A model generated the notes under the pieces. It had not been told where the DNA came from. It did no database searches and saw only the letters and a program-made list of their open reading frames with translations. A program made the translations under genes and the position numbers. This document shows positions 12,088-23,946 of a DNA stretch of 64,000 nucleotides, piece after piece. Source of the DNA: Cochliopodium minus (lineage: Eukaryota > Discosea > Himatismenida > Cochliopodiidae); contig JAMYWO010000006.1 in assembly GCA_024220525.1 (NCBI GenBank), forward strand, positions 320,190-384,189. Reading direction: 5' to 3'. How positions within the stretch are numbered: the first letter of the stretch is position 1; each line of letters starts with the position of its first letter.

Positions 12088-13210
12088 TTAATTTGGAAGA
12101 AGAGTGAGAATAGATTGTTGATGAACACTGACAAGCGGGAGAAGGTGACCATCAATATCAGTAAAAGCAACTCTCCATTCACCTCTTGCAAAAAAACTCA
12201 GAGTAGCCTTTCCATTCTCTCCAAACTCTACTTTCACGCCTTTTGCAAAAAAAATTAATTTGTTAAATTAAAAAATGTCAAAAAAAAAAAAAATTTAAAT
12301 AATTTCTAAAATTATATTTTAAAATAAATTAATTCTTTTGATACCCACTTTTTCTCCTTCATCTATTACTGGTTTATAATTTATTCTTTTGAATAAATTA
12401 CCATTGTAATGGCCATTTTTGCATTTGTTTCCAGAAATTGTAAACAATCCAAAAGAAAAAGGACTTTTATGATATTCTTTATAGTTTTTTTAAAAAATCT
12501 TATTATTTATATTTTAAAAAGAGGATAATACCTTTAGAATTTCCTATTTTATCAAGTATTTGAAATAAAAATTAAATTAAATTAAGAATTTATTAGATTT
12601 ACGTTTCATTGATTCATTAGCTACTCCAACTATGTTTCCTTCCTCAGCTAAAACGAATTTATCTCTTTTTTTTTAACAAATTAATCATTTTAAAGTACAA
12701 AGTAATTTTTTAAAAATTTTTTTAACACTCTAATAAACCAAAGGTATGTTCCTGTAGTTAACTTTGTTTTGGATACCTTTAAATTAGAAAATTTTAAAAT
12801 AAAAAGGAAAATTTTTTGATTAATTTAATTAATATTTTTTTTTTTTTAAAAAATTTTTTACAACATTAAACCTTTTATTTTCATTTAAAAATTAAAAATT
12901 AAAAATTATTCCAACATTATTGTATTTACTTTGTAAAACTATAGTCAATTTTTCCTTCTAATGTTCTGTTGTAATTTGAAAAAGTGATCTGTGGAGCAGA
13001 ATTTTCGAAATCATCGAAAGAAAAAAATTCACTGATTGAATGGAGATGTTTATCTGTTCTGATTATTTTGTAGAAGAGTTTACAACTTCTCTCAAGATTT
13101 ATTAGGGTGTTTCTTTCATCCGAATCAAAATTCTTAAAAATTAATTTCCAAATCACAGATGGAATTCCCATTATATTCTTTTGATCAATCAATGAGATAT
13201 CTATTTTCAT
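12088..13210 (-). CDS. Array gene D: F-box/SPRY-like protein with lost original start
   Basis: Terminal exon is 12088-12239 and exon 1 ends at 12930. Exons 2-7 are intact and in frame (FIRV, EGNIVGVANESMK, KSPFSFGLFTISGNKCKNG, GEWRVAF). At the position where gene J has ATG (start of MENKN), this copy has TTG in otherwise matching sequence, so no in-frame ATG precedes the codon at 13210. I start it there (MKIDISLIDQ), which still keeps the whole F-box. Exon 5 uses an acceptor a few bases inside the site used by B and C. Confidence 0.65.
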
Positions 13211-13384
13211 CTCCAATTCTTTCTCTATATTTTTATTTTCCAAATTATTTTTCAAAGAAAATCAAAAACTCAAAATTTTATTTTGAATGAACAAATATCA
13301 ATCAATTTAAATTGATTTGAATCAATTTTCAAATCAATTTTTTTTTATTTTTTTATTTTATAAAATCTTTTTAATTTTTTTATT

Positions 13385-14555
13385 TTAATTTGAGAGAAGG
13401 GTAAATTTCGAGTTTTGGTGGAAACAAACAACAGGAACCAGAGGGCCATCAATATAAGAAAAAGCAACTTTCCATTCACCTCCTATATTAAAACTAATGA
13501 GAGCCTTTTTATTTTTTCCAAATTCTAATCTCACTCCTTTTAAAAAAATAAATTTGTAAAGAAATATTAAACCATTAGTTTACCAACTCTACTTCCTTCT
13601 CCACAAAGGGGTTTATCAGAATAATTCTTGATAAATAAATTTGAATTAAACCGGTTATTATTGCATTTATTCCCGGAATAAGTCAGCAAAGTATAAGATA
13701 GAGGGCTTTCGTAAAACGCTAAAAAGAAAGATTATATTTAAATAAAAATAATAAACTATTTGAAGATTTAAAAAATAATTTCTGTTTAAACAAGAAATAA
13801 AATTTTGATTTTACCACTGCTTTGTGTTTTCATTTTTTCTTTATTTCGAAAAAAAAAAAATTATTTAAAATAAATTATTTAAAATTATAATTTAAAAATA
13901 AGACCTCTTATTGATTCATGAATGACTCCGACCATAAACCATGCTTCATAATCATCACAACTTTTTAATTTATCTCTTTTTTTAGATGATATGAAAGGTT
14001 TTTTAATAAATTAATAAGTTTTTTTTAAAAAAAATTGAATACTTTTACAATTTTATAAACCAAATCTTCTTTCCTTTCGAGAATTTTGCTTTAGATACCT
14101 TTCAAAGAAAAAAAAAAATTAAATGAATAATTAAAATTTTGAAAGAGATTACTGCATTGAAACTATTTTTTATTTTAAAGGTTTTCCAAAAAAAAAGAAA
14201 TTTAAAAAATTTACGTAACGTAATCGTCATCTATTTTATTTCCTACCAAAGTTCTATTACTATTTGAATATGTGATTTCTTTGTCTGAATTCTCAGAATC
14301 ATCAAAAGAAAAAAATCTGCTGATTGAATGGAGATGTCTATCTGTTCTAATTATTTTGTAAAACAGTTTGCAGCTTTTTTTGAGCTTGATTAGGCTTTCA
14401 AATTCATCAAAATCAAAGAAACTGAAAATATATTTCCAAATAACTGATGGAATACCCATTATATTCTTTTGATCAATCGATGAGATATCTATCTTTATCT
14501 CCATTTCTTCCTCAACATCGATATCATTTTCTGAATGTGTAATATTGCCTATCAT
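13385..14555 (-). CDS. Array gene E: F-box/SPRY-like protein
   Basis: Exon 1 is 14215-14555 and the terminal exon 13385-13536. I followed all seven exons in frame. The start MIGNITHSEND is followed by an acidic stretch and the F-box (IPSVIWKYIFSFFDF, KKSCKLFYKIIRT). SPRY-like strands include SKGKKIWFIKL, FMVGVIHESIRG and GEWKVAFSYIDGPLVP. By its tail (CFHQNSKFTLLSN) it groups with genes A and K. Confidence 0.8.
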
Positions 14556-14699
14556 ATTTTTTATAGTATATAAAACTCAAAAATATGATGATTTTTAAAG
14601 AATTATAAGTATATGATCCTTTTATTATTTGCTTGAATAAAAAGCAAGGATAATCTTTTATTCTTTTTAATTTTATTTTATTTTTTTAATTTGATTTCG

Positions 14700-14770
14700 A
14701 AAAAGATCAATGATGGAAATAAATGAAAGGACCATCAACATCTTTAAAACTGATTATACTTCAAAATTGT
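14700..14770 (-). pseudogene. Relic of an array terminal exon
   Basis: The minus strand at about 14706-14765 reads ISFKDVDGPF then IYFHH and a stop. This matches the family segment AFTDVDGPLVPxVxxH in a normal terminal exon, but the rest of the gene is absent. It sits in the 273-bp spacer between genes E and F, the longest ordinary spacer in the array. I read it as the last trace of a deleted copy. Confidence 0.6.
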
Positions 14771-14828
14771 TTGAAAATGTTAAATTTAAATCTTAAATTT
14801 ATTTTAGTTTTTTTTTTTTAAAAAATTT

Positions 14829-15057
14829 TCAATGTGGATAAAGAGTGATCATAGTCCCCTTATGTGCACAAACAAAAGGAACAAGAGGACCTTCAACATC
14901 AGTAAAAGCAATCTTCCAATCACCACCAATATTGAAACTTATGCTCACTTTTCTATTTTCGGCAAACTCTAATTTCACTCCTATTAAAAGTAAAAAAAAA
15001 AATAATTATTCATAAAAAAAAAGTAATTATTCATAAAAAATGGTAATAATAAAAAAT

Positions 15058-15093
<36 letters not shown>

Positions 15094-16034
15094 AAATAAA
15101 AATAAAAAAAGAAAATAAAAAATAAAAAAATTTTTTTTTTTACCTACTTTGCTCCCTTGTTCACAAACCATATCTTTTTCCTTAACTGAAAAAAGATTTT
15201 TAGAAAATTTTTTGTCATTGCATAGATTGCCTGTCGTTGTAAGAAAACTATAAGAGTAATTGCTTTCGTAATATCCTATTGTTTCAAAAAAAAGAATTTC
15301 GAAAAAAAATGATTTTTTTTGTTTCTTTTAGTTTACCTTGATGTTTGGACCTCATTTTATCTTTTTTTTTTTTTTTGTATTAATTTTTTTTTTAATATTC
15401 AATTTACTATACCTCTTATACTTTCATGAATAACCCCTATCATAAATCCTCCCGTTTCACGCTTTGTTATTTTATCCCTTTTATAGAAATATTAAAATAA
15501 AAATTTTAATATTTTTTTTTTTTTTTACAATTTTAGAAACCAAACATGTTTTCCTTTTGTAAATTTTGCTTTTGAAACCTGGAAATTTTTTTTTTTATTT
15601 GACCCAAAATTATCAATAACCCAAAAAAAGTTACAGCATTATATCTTTTAAAAATCTTAAGACCACTTTAAAAAATTTTTTATTTGTGTTTTTTTTTACG
15701 ATGTTTCTTCAGAACTTATCCCCTCCAATGTCCTGTAATGGTTTGAATAAATTATATTTTGGAATGAATTCTCGAAATCATCAAATGAAAAAAATCTGCA
15801 GACTGAATCTAGATGTTGATCTGTTCTGATTATTTTGTAAAACAGTTTACAACTTCTCTTAAGATTTATCAGATGTACTCTTTCGTCAAAATCGAAATAA
15901 TTAAAAATAAATTTCCAAATAACTATTGGTATTGCCATTATATTCTTTTGATCAATTGATGAGATGTCTATTTTTATCTCCATTTCTTCATCTTGGACTA
16001 TTTCATTGTCTATATCTGTTTTTTTGCTTTTCAT
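14829..16034 (-). CDS. Array gene F: F-box/SPRY-like protein
   Basis: Exon 1 is 15700-16034 and the terminal exon 14829-14980. The seven exons join in frame. The start MKSKKTD is chosen because the upstream in-frame codons give no ATG. The F-box is IPIVIWKFIFNYFDF with KRSCKLFYKIIRT. The SPRY-like part has GKHVWFLK, FMIGVIHESIRG and GDWKIAFTDVEGPLVP. It ends VCAHKGTMITLYPH, the most divergent tail in the array. Confidence 0.8.
15045..15135. repeat. AAAAAT simple repeat in an intron of array gene F
   Basis: The plus strand carries about 90 bp of nearly pure AAAAAT/AAAAT units. It lies in the intron between exons 6 and 7 of gene F and explains that gene's long intron. Such tracts also occur, shorter, in many introns here. 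Confidence 0.9.
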
Positions 16035-16347
16035 ATTTTTTTGGGAAAAATTATATAAACTCAAAAATTAAAGGATGATCTGTATTATTTCTGTATTATA
16101 AAAATCAATGTTATTCTTTATTGGGATTTTGAAGTTATATGAATGTCTTTTTAATTTAGGCAATTTTTTTTTTTTTTTTTTCTGAAATTCAATTTTCTCA
16201 AAAATTCCAAAAGAAGAAGCTAGTTCAAGAATGAAGAGTACTTTACCAAAAAATTTGTAAAATTTAAGAATTTGATCATAGCTTTTTTATTTAAAAAAAA
16301 TAAAAAAACAAAAAAATAAAAAAATAAAAAATAAAAAAATAAAAAAA
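16035..16347. other. 313-bp spacer between divergent genes
   Basis: This spacer separates the starts of minus-strand gene F and the plus-strand EF-hand/F-box gene, so it should hold both promoters. It is A/T-rich, with a long poly-T at about 16167-16181 and AAAAAT repeats right before the plus-strand start. I see no recognisable element. Confidence 0.6.
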
Positions 16348-17681
16348 ATGGGAAATAAATTGAACAAGAAATCTGTTGGAAAAACAATATCAACTAATAA
16401 ACTTAAAGAACATTACAAAAAATTTTCAATCTTCAATGCTCTTGAAAGTTATTTAGATAAATCAGCAACAGAAAAGTTGATAAGGGAAATAATAAAGCAA
16501 CATAATCTTCCTGAGAAAATAGATGATAGGGTATTCTTTTTTAATTTGATCATTCTTATTTTAAAATATTGATTTTGAAATCTTATTATTTAGGATATGG
16601 TGGAAGAGATTCTCACAAATTTATTCTATGAGAAAAAAGATATAAACTATATGGATTTCGAAAATGAATTTCTGAGGCTGATAGAATCAGATGAAAAAAT
16701 GGAATCAGGAGTGAATTTATCATCTTCAATCGAAGTGACAAAATTAAAATAAAATTATAAAATTTAAAATTAAAATTATAAATTTAAAATTAAATTAAAA
16801 AAATCCATCATGAAAATTAGAAGAAAATAAAAACTTTAAAACAAAAAATGCAAGATGAAAAAAGCACGAAAGTGGCCATTTTTTTGAAAGGAGGAGAGAA
16901 AGAACCTATAGAAGAAAAACACATCGAATCACTATTCAAAGAATTGGCGGGAGAAAAAGATAAAGTTACAGGAGTCGAAGTAGAAAAGGTAATAGATGAT
17001 ATTTTGAAGAAAATTAATAAGAAAGGAACACAGATAATGAATTTCGTCTCTGATAGAAATTTGGAAGAATTCAAAAACAATTTTAAGAGTGCTTTTGCTA
17101 ATTTCACTTGTTTGCAACTTATAAACCTACCTTTTTCTACTTCTTTGAAATTCAAAATTCTTACTTTAAAAAGACGTCCACGTCCTTATGTACATCACAA
17201 CTGTAAATTCTTTTTTCATCTTTTTTTTAAAAAAATTTATTTATTCAATTATTTAAGATGGAAAACCTAGCTTAGGCGAGGAAATCCTATTAGAACCAAA
17301 AATTAAAACTAAAAATGAAGTACAAGAACCTGTGGATTTGCCTTCACAAAAAGGCAATATTTTTTATTTTAAAACAATTTTTTTTTTCTAAATTTTTATT
17401 ATTTTTTAAAAAACAAAGGATTGAGAGTTTGTATCCTTACCAAAATATTACAATACTTAGATAACAAAGATTTAGCGAAGAAAAGTTTGGTTTCAAAAGA
17501 ATGGTTAGACATTTGCAGGAGCGAACAAATATGGAAACCAAGATATCTTCTGCTTCGTGAAAGAGAAAAAACAAACTTTGATATGTCCAAATACGAAAAA
17601 GAACATCCTTTCTTGAATCATTCAATCTTAACGTATTTTGTAATGGAGAGAAAATACCCTCCAAGGAATTATTGTGATTAA
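16348..17681 (+). CDS. EF-hand-like/F-box protein, MGNK N-terminus
   Basis: Preferred model: exons 16348-16530, 16594-16734, 16821-17202, 17258-17353 and 17419-17681, giving 354 residues. Two EF-hand-like helical pairs (residues about 15-105 and 120-180, for example SLFKELAGEKDK) precede a C-terminal F-box (LRVCILTKILQYLD, SLVSKEWLDICRSEQIWK). The last intron begins GC (17354) and ends AG; no GT donor keeps the frame. The second junction uses a weak GTGACA donor. If it is not spliced, the locus would be two genes: 16348-16752 (113 residues) and 16848-17681 (237 residues). It sits on the plus strand inside the minus-strand array and is not a member of that subfamily. Confidence 0.6.
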
Positions 17682-17853
17682 AAAAAACAATTTTTTTAAC
17701 CAAATTTTTTATTTTAAATTTTTTTTTTGGAATTCTTCTTTCTTTAAATTCAATTTTATTGTGAGATTGAAAATTAAATGAAAAGGTTAGATTTAAATGT
17801 ATTTGATCAGTTTTTAATTGTTTGATTTTTTTTTTTTACTATTTTTTTTATTT

Positions 17854-19133
17854 TTAATTTGGAAGGAGAGTGAGAATAGATTCTTGATGAATACTGATGA
17901 ATGGAACAAGAGGACCATCAATATCGGTAAAAGCAACTCTCCATTCACCTCTAGCAAAAAAACTAAGAGTAGCCTTCCCATTCTCTCCAAACTCTACTTT
18001 CACACCTAATTTTATAAATTTAAATTAAAAGAATATAAAAAGAGAATTTTTTTTTATATTATTTATTTTTTATTTTAATACCCAATTTACTTCCTTCTTC
18101 AATAACTGGTTTAATATTTCTTCTTTCAAATAAATTATTCGAGAAACTGCTGTTGTTGCATTTGTTTCCAGAATTGGACAATAAAGTGTAAGATAAAGGA
18201 GAATTATAACAACCTTTTTTAATAAAAAAAGTTGATCAATTAAATTATTTTTTTAATTGTTATCTTGAAAGATTGTACCAGAATTATCCATTTTTGTTTT
18301 TTCTTTTTTTTTCAAAACTTATCTTTAAAAATTCTTTTAAAAATTCTTTTACCTCTTAATGATTCGTGAACAACTCCTATCATACAACCATCTAATGATT
18401 TCTCGAATATTTTATCACTTTTAGTACTGATTTATTAAAATAAAAATTCATAAAAAATTTTGAAATTTTTTTTACACTATCACAAACCATTTATGTTTCC
18501 CTTTGGTAAATTTGGTTTTGGAAATCTTTTTTAAAAAATTAAATTAATTATTTCAAAAATTTTTTTTAATAAAACAAAATTTTTTTTTACTGCATTCAAC
18601 CTAATAATGAATTATAAAGGGTCATAAAGAGAAAGTAATTTATTAAAAAAAAATTTTTACATTGGTCCACTTAAGTTTTTTTTTCCTTTCAATGTTCTAT
18701 TGTTGTTTGAAAAAGTGATGTGTTCGGATGAATGTTCAAAATCATCAAATGAAAAAAATGTGCAGATTGAATGGAGATGTTTATCTGTTCTGATTATTTT
18801 ATAGAAGAGTTTGCAGCTTTTTTTAAGCCTGATCAGGGTTTTTCTTTCATCAAAATGGAAATTATTAAAAATAAATTTCCAAATCACAGATGGAATTCCC
18901 ATTATATTCTTTTGATCAATCGATGAGAGATCTATCTTTATCTTCTCTTCATTTTTGGAAATTTCTTTTTCATCTGCAAAGATTTTTTCTTTTTCGTCAG
19001 AATTTCTTATTTCTATTTTCTTGATATCTTTTGGATTGTTTTCAATTGCTTGATCAGTTATATTTGTTGAATTTTTTGAATAAATTTTGATGTCTTCTTT
19101 AATTTTTTTATTTTTGATGTTTCTATTTCCCAT
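17854..19133 (-). CDS. Array gene G: F-box/SPRY-like protein, long N-terminus
   Basis: Exon 1 is 18661-19133 and the terminal exon 17854-18005. All seven exons join in frame to 301 residues, the longest in the array because of a charged Lys/Glu-rich N-terminal extension of about 70 residues. The F-box is IPSVIWKFIFNNFHF with KKSCKLFYKIIRT. The SPRY-like part has GKHKWFVIV, CMIGVVHESLRG and CYNSPLSYTLLSNSGNKCNN. Its introns closely resemble those of gene I. Confidence 0.82.
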
Positions 19134-19243
19134 GTTTTATTAAGGAATATATATCTCAAATGAAAAAAGATAATGATTGGGGAATATTGGATGGAGATTA
19201 TAATTAAGATAGACTCAAATTTTTTTTTTTTTTTTATATTTAT

Positions 19244-20433
19244 TTAATATGGGAGAAGAGTGAGAATAGATTCTTGATGAAGGCTAACAAAAGGAAAAAG
19301 AGGACCTTCAATATCAGTAAAAGCAACTCTCCATTCATCTCTTGCAAAAAAACTAAGAGTTGCCCTTCCATTCTCTCCAAACTCTACTCTCACACCTTCC
19401 CACAATAAAAATTTTAAAATTTAATTAAAAAAAGAGAAAATTTATTGTATTATTATTTATTTTTATTTTTATTTTTTTACCTAATTTACTTCCTTCTTCA
19501 ATAACTGGTTTATTAATTCTTCTTTCAAACAAATTTTCAAAAAAATTGCTGTTATTGCATTTGTTTCCAGAATTGGCCAGCAAAGTGTAGCAAAGCGGAC
19601 TAGTGTAACAGCCTTTATTAATTTAAAATGTTAAAAAAATAAAAAATAAAATAAAAAAATAGAAAACAAAAATTAAAAATTAAAATTAAAAATAAAAATA
19701 TTTTATTACCAATAGTTTCATTTTTTATTCTATCTTTTTTAAAAAAATTTATCTCTTTAAAAAGAAATATTTCTATTAACATTATTTTACTTCTTAATGA
19801 CTCATGAATAACCCCTATCATACAACCATCTGTTTTTCTGTTGGAAATTTTATCTCTTTGGTTTTTTTTTAAAAATTAAAAAAATAGTATTAACATTGTT
19901 TTGATTTTATTTTGAATTTTATTTATTTGTTACATTCTGACAAACCATACAATTTTTCCTTTTTTGAGACTAATTCTTGAAATCTTTCATTCATTCGTTA
20001 CAAAATTTTTCAATTTTTTTTTTAAATAATTTTTACAGCGTTTAACCTTTATTTCAATTTGAAAAATTGAGTAAAATAAAAAAATAAAATGTCTTAGTAA
20101 TGAGAAACAAATTTACATTAATACAGTATTCTTTCCTTTCAATTTTCTGTTATTTTTTGAAAAAGTGATGAGTTCGGATGAATGTTCAAAATCATCAAAT
20201 GAAAAAAATGTGCAGATTGAATTGAGATGTTTATCTGTTCTGATTATTTTGTAAAATAGTTTACAGCTTTTTTTAAGCCTGATCAGGGTTTTTCTTTCAT
20301 CAAAATGGAAATTATTAAAAATAACTTTCCAAATTACAGATGGAATTCCTATTATATTAGTTTGATCAATTGATGAGAGATCTATTTTTAACCCCTCTTC
20401 ATCATCTTTCTCTTTTGTATTTTTATTTCCCAT
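19244..20433 (-). CDS. Array gene H: F-box/SPRY-like protein, MGNKNT N-terminus
   Basis: Exon 1 is 20117-20433 and the terminal exon 19244-19395; seven exons in frame. MGNKNT fits the myristoylation pattern. The F-box is IPSVIWKVIFNNFHF. The SPRY-like part has LKKGKIVWFVR, CMIGVIHESLRS and CYTSPLCYTLLANSGNKCNN, ending LTLLPY. Its intron sequences closely match those of gene J, so G-H and I-J look like copies of one two-gene block. Confidence 0.82.
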
Positions 20434-20637
20434 TTATAAGGAGATATTGGCTTTAATGATTTACCAAGATTAATTGGGAAATTATTGAGAAATTTAAAAC
20501 CAATTTATTCAAAATTGTTTTATAATTTAGTTCGACCAATTTTTTTTTTTTTTTTTATAATAATATTAAAGTTTAATAAATTTTTTTGAATTCAAATGTT
20601 GATTGGATTAGATTTAGATAAATTTTTTTTTTTTGAG

Positions 20638-21190
20638 TCAAGGATTGTAATCTCCAGTGTGAATACTTTGCAGCAGTTGATGGGCTACTATTTTAGCAGA
20701 TGCAGCGATGACACGATGTCTCATTATTCCTGCAGCCTCATTTACCGAAATAATCATGACCTTTCCCAATCCCGTTGCCATTCGATCAATTACACGACTC
20801 CTTTGTTTGATAATACCTCCAAAGGAATTCATCGCAAACACCATGAATTCGTAATCATCAAAGAATTTTTTATTGCTTCTTTTTGGTTTTGTATTTCTCA
20901 ATCTTACAAAGAGAGTCCTTCTTATAGAGAAGGATTCCCACTCTGTAACCAGCAAAAGCTTGAAACTCTTGGATAGTAATGTATGTATTAAGCTTCTTGA
21001 TCTACTTGAGAATTTGTGATTCTTGCTTTATCAATTCTGCTGAGGAGAAGTTTCATTTGCTTCTCTGCCCGCATTTTTGAAACTGCTTTCTGAGCATTTT
21101 GAGCTGTAAAGTTGGTGATCCCAAAATTAGATCCTTCTCCAAATGCATCATTTACGCTTTGTAAAGTGTTTGTAAAAATAAATGATTTGA
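20638..21190 (-). pseudogene. GC-richer, foreign-looking coding fragment inside the array
   Basis: This piece has clearly higher G+C than anything nearby. On the minus strand it shows three open stretches in three frames: 21190-20993 (ends KARITNSQVDQEA), about 20990-20870 (contains FQAFAGYRVGILLYKK) and about 20985-20638 (contains RMATGLGKVMIIS). The composition and overlapping frames suggest a coding sequence broken by frameshifts. I do not recognise the family and see no terminal repeats. The neighbouring 21200-21265 resembles the 5' flank of gene G, so the piece sits where another paralogue's body would be expected. Confidence 0.45.
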
Positions 21191-21296
21191 ATGGATTTAT
21201 CTATATCTCAAATGAAAAAAGATTATGATTGGGAATAGGAAGGATGGAGATTATAATTGAATTCAATTTTATTATATTTTTTTTTTTTTTAATTTT

Positions 21297-22474
21297 TTAA
21301 TTTGGAAGAAGAGTGAGAATAGATTCTTGATGAATACTGATGAGTGGAACAAGAGGACCATCAACATTTTTAAAAGCAACTTTCCATTCACCTCTTGCAA
21401 AAAAACTAAGAGTAGCCTTCCCATTCTCTCCAAACTCTACTTTCACACCTTTCAACAATTTAATTTTATAACTTTAAATTAAAAGAATAAAAAAGAGAAA
21501 ATTTTTTTTTATATTATTTGTTTTTTTTTTTTAATACCCAATTTAGTTCCTTCTTCAATAACTGGTTTATTATTTTTTCTTTCAAATAAATTATTCGAGA
21601 AACTGCTGTCATTGCATTTGTTTCCAGAATTGGCCAATAAAGTGTATGATACAGGAGAATTAAAACAACCTTTTTAGAAATATAGTTGATTAAATAAATT
21701 ATTTTTTTTTATTATATTATAAGATTGTGTACCAGAAGTATCCATTTTTGTTTTTTCTTTTTTTTTTTTAAAAAAAACTTTTCTTTAAATCTTTAAAAAT
21801 TCTTTTAAAAATTATTTTACCTCTTAATGATTCGTGAACAACTCCTACCATACAACCATCTAATGATTTCTCGAATACTTTATCACTTTTGGTAATGATT
21901 TATTTGCTTAAATAGAAATTAATTTAAGATTTTTTTTTTACACTCTCACAAACCATTTATGTTTCCCTTTGGTAAATTTGGTTTTGGAAATCTTTTTTAA
22001 AAAATTAAATTAATTATTTCAAAAATTTTTTTAAAAAAAAACAAAATTTTTTACTGCATTAAACCTAATGATGAATTATAAAGGGTTATAAAGAGTAACT
22101 AATTTATTAAAAAAAAATTTTTACATTGGTACACTTAAGTTTTTTTTTCCAATCAATGTTCTATTGTAATTTGAATAAGTGATCAATTCGGATGAATGTT
22201 CAAAATCATCAAAAGAAAAAAATGTGCTGATTGAATTGAGATGTTTATCTGTTCTGATTATTTTATAGAAGAGTTTACAACTTTTTTTGAGATTAATAAG
22301 GGTGTTTCTTTCATCCGAATCGAAATTATTAAAAATAAATTTCCAAATTACAGATGGAATTCCCATTATATTCTTTTGATCAATCGATGAGAGATCTATC
22401 TTTATCTTCTCTTCTATCTCATGATATGATATATCTTGATTGGTTTTTGTGTTTTGTGTATTTTTATTTCCCAT
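21297..22474 (-). CDS. Array gene I: F-box/SPRY-like protein, MGNKNT N-terminus
   Basis: Exon 1 is 22125-22474 and the terminal exon 21297-21448. MGNKNT fits the myristoylation pattern. The F-box is IPSVIWKFIFNNFDS with KKSCKLFYKIIRT. The small exon 5 reads EKTKMDTSG. The terminal exon reads GEWKVAFKNVDGPLVP and ends LTLLPN. Coding and intron sequence are closest to gene G by eye. Confidence 0.8.
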
Positions 22475-22616
22475 CTTTATTTAATAAAGGAAATAGGGAA
22501 GGTGTATATCTCACTCGAAAATAGAATATAATTGAATATTGGAAGAAATAAAAACTCAATTTTTGATGCCAAATTTTTTTATTTTTTAATATTTATATTT
22601 TATTTTTTATATTTAT

Positions 22617-23806
22617 TTAATATAGGAGAAGAGTGAGAATGGATTCTTGATGAATGCTAACAAAAGGAAAAAGAGGACCTTCAATATCAGTAAAAGCAAC
22701 TCTCCATTCACCTCTTGCAAAAAAACTAAGAGTAGCCTTTCCATTCTCTCCAAACTCTACTTTCACTCCTATTACAAATAAAATTTAAAAATTTATTTAA
22801 AAATAGAGAAAATTTTTATTGTATTATTTTGTATTATTTTTTTACTATATTATTATAATTTTTTGTTTTTACCTAATTTACTTCCTTCTTCAATAACTGG
22901 TTTTTCATTTTCTCTTTCAAACAAATTCTTAAAAAAATTGCTGTTATTGCATTTGTTTCCAGAATTGGCCAGCAAAGTGTAGCAATGTGGACTATTATAA
23001 CAACCTTTTTTAATTTTGAATGTTAAAAAATTAAAAAATAAAAATATAAAAATAAAAATATAAAAATAAAAAAATAAAATGAATATTACCAATACCATCA
23101 CTTTTTGTTTTTTCTTTGTTAAAAAAAAATTATCTTTAAAAAAAAAAATTCCCACAGTTTTATTTTACCTCTTAATGATTCATGAATAACCCCTATCATA
23201 CAACCATCTGATTTTCTGTTGGAAATTTTATCTCTTTGTTGAAATTAACAAAAAACAAAAACAAAAATGAGTATTAACATTGTTTTGATTTTATTTTAAA
23301 TTTTATTTATTTGTTACATTCTGACAAACCATACAATTTTTCCTTTTTTGAGACTAATTCTTGAAATCTTTCATTCATTCGTTACAAAATTTTTTCGATT
23401 TTTTAAATAATTTTTACAGCGTTAAACCTTTATTTCAATTAAAAAAATTGAGTAAAATAAAAAAATAAAATGTCTTAGTAATGAGAAACATTTACATTGA
23501 TACATTAAAATCTTTCTTTCCATCTAATTTTCTGTTGTATTTAGAAAAAGTGATGTGTTGAGATGAATGTTCAAAATCATCAAAAGAAAAAAATGTGCTG
23601 ATTGAATTGAGATGTTTATCTGTTCTGATTATTTTGTAAAATAGTTTACAGCTTTTTTTGAGATCAATAAGGGTGTTTCTTTCATCCGAATCGAAATTAA
23701 TAAAAATAAATTTCCAAATTACAGATGGAATTCCCATTATATTCTTTTGATCTATTGATGAGAGATCTATCTTAAACCTCTCTTCATCTATATTTTTATT
23801 TTCCAT
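22617..23806 (-). CDS. Array gene J: F-box/SPRY-like protein
   Basis: Exon 1 is 23496-23806 and the terminal exon 22617-22768. The first in-frame ATG gives MENKNIDEER; codons further upstream offer only TTG. The F-box is IPSVIWKFIFINFDS. The SPRY-like part has LKKGKIVWFVR, CMIGVIHESLRG and CYNSPHCYTLLANSGNKCNN, ending LTLLLY. It is closest to gene H, including long matching intron sequence. Confidence 0.82.
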
Positions 23807-23946
23807 ATTATTTTGCAAAGAAAATCAAAAACTCAAATAATCAAATGGAAAGGGAGAATGAATATCAATCAAAATTAAATTGTTTTGAATCAATTTCAAT
23901 TTTTTTTATTTTTTTTTTTTGAAACACTTTTTAATTTTTATAATTT

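Noticed and set aside
10664-12258. Plus-strand open frames such as 10664-10882 and 12052-12258, repeated through the array
   Set aside because: They are the antisense of the conserved 152-nt terminal exons; the minus-strand reading has splice sites and a conserved protein.
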